Assembly: GCA_963625295.1 (NCBI GenBank)
Contig: CAVFTC010000097.1
Span: 1-6,128, forward strand
Origin: CAG-488 sp963625295
GTDB taxonomy: Bacteria > Bacillota > Clostridia > Oscillospirales > Acutalibacteraceae
Direction: 5' to 3'
Length of the DNA stretch: 6,128 nt
Part shown: piece by piece, positions 5,969 to 6,128 of the stretch
Layout: the number at the start of each line of letters is the position of its first letter
Numbering within the stretch: position 1 is the first letter of the stretch
Program-made: the position numbers and the translations under genes
Notes under the pieces: generated by a model
Told to the model about the DNA's origin: nothing
Seen by the model: the letters and a program-made list of their open reading frames with translations, nothing else
Databases searched by the model: none

Positions 5969-6007
5969 AAAAAGGTCGGCGGAAACCGAACGAATCGATT
6001 TCCGCCG
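5969..6007 (-). terminator. Rho-independent terminator of the upstream gene
   Basis: In minus-strand RNA, a 13-bp stem forms from CGGCGGAAAUCGA and UCGGUUUCCGCCG (one U-G wobble) around a UUCGU loop, at 6007-5977. After three bases (ACC) comes a run of five U (5973-5969). The stem is GC-rich and the run is on the minus strand only, since the plus-strand side of the hairpin is followed by GTAATTTG. It insulates the pyr promoter from the gene ending at 6040. Confidence 0.85.
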
Positions 6008-6039
6008 TAATTTGATTTGCGTTTCTCTATGCAGAACGG

Positions 6040-6128
6040 TTAGTTAACCTTACCTGTCTGCTGGTTGATAGATGCTGTTTTGTTGATAACATTTGTAAGG
6101 AGGGTGTTGTCAACAATGTTTACATATC
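6040..6128 (-). CDS. C-terminal end of an unidentified protein (partial)
   Basis: An open minus-strand frame enters from the right edge and runs 28 codons to a TAA at 6042-6040. The visible tail starts YVNIVDNT and ends QQTGKVN; it is rich in Asn, Thr, Val and Ile, with no Cys and no recognisable motif. I cannot name the family. Support for a real gene end is indirect: a strong rho-independent terminator on the same strand begins 32 bases after the stop. The pyr promoter lies further on, so this gene is transcribed separately from the pyr operon. An alternative is that the region is a plus-strand promoter and start (AAGGAGG at 6097-6103, ATG at 6116-6118), which would make this frame a shadow. 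The terminator favours the minus-strand reading. Confidence 0.5.
   Translation of the reverse strand, partial: YVNIVDNTLLTNVINKTASINQQTGKVN

Noticed and set aside
6097..6118. Plus-strand ribosome site and ATG at the right edge
   Set aside because: The AAGGAGG to ATG spacing is 12 bases, only four codons are visible, and no clear plus-strand promoter gives a sensible leader. The minus-strand terminator fits a minus-strand gene end better. It is not fully excluded.

Overview
The window holds one compact seven-gene operon for de novo UMP synthesis, all on the minus strand, read from about 5900 down to 170. The order is pyrC (dihydroorotase), pyrK (electron-transfer subunit of dihydroorotate dehydrogenase), pyrD (class 1B dihydroorotate dehydrogenase), pyrF (OMP decarboxylase), pyrE (orotate phosphoribosyltransferase), pyrB (ATCase catalytic chain) and pyrI (ATCase regulatory chain). 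Together they carry carbamoyl phosphate and aspartate to UMP. The only step with no gene here is carbamoyl phosphate synthesis (carAB). No pyrR is present either.

The NAD-linked PyrD/PyrK dehydrogenase, strong GGAGG-type ribosome sites before every gene, a PyrR-type leader and a pyrBI pair together suggest an anaerobic, low-to-mid GC Firmicute of the class Clostridia. A gut Oscillospiraceae/Ruminococcaceae-like organism is plausible, but this is inferred from gene types and not from a database match.

Right edge to left: 6128-6040 is the last 28 codons of an unidentified minus-strand gene, closed by a strong terminator (6007-5969). A near-consensus SigA promoter (5936-5908) then starts a leader of about 147 nt. 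The leader can form the three exclusive structures of PyrR attenuation: a PyrR-binding hairpin with a CAGAGA hexaloop, an antiterminator and an intrinsic terminator. High UMP should therefore stop transcription before pyrC. A 33-codon ORF also spans this leader and ends in the pyrC start codon; it may be chance.

Within the operon, neighbouring genes overlap by 4 to 8 bases (12-base gap between pyrF and pyrE), and each start has its own Shine-Dalgarno inside the preceding gene, so translation is probably coupled. Positions 1-169 hold no gene. They contain an unusually long imperfect hairpin (62-165), starting 4 bases after the pyrI stop, and what looks like the right half of a second hairpin of the same design (from about 3), cut by the window edge.

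The enzymes are textbook. The parts worth a second look are the paired long hairpins, the leader with its overlapping ORF, and a set of GTT-AAC palindromes at the right edge.
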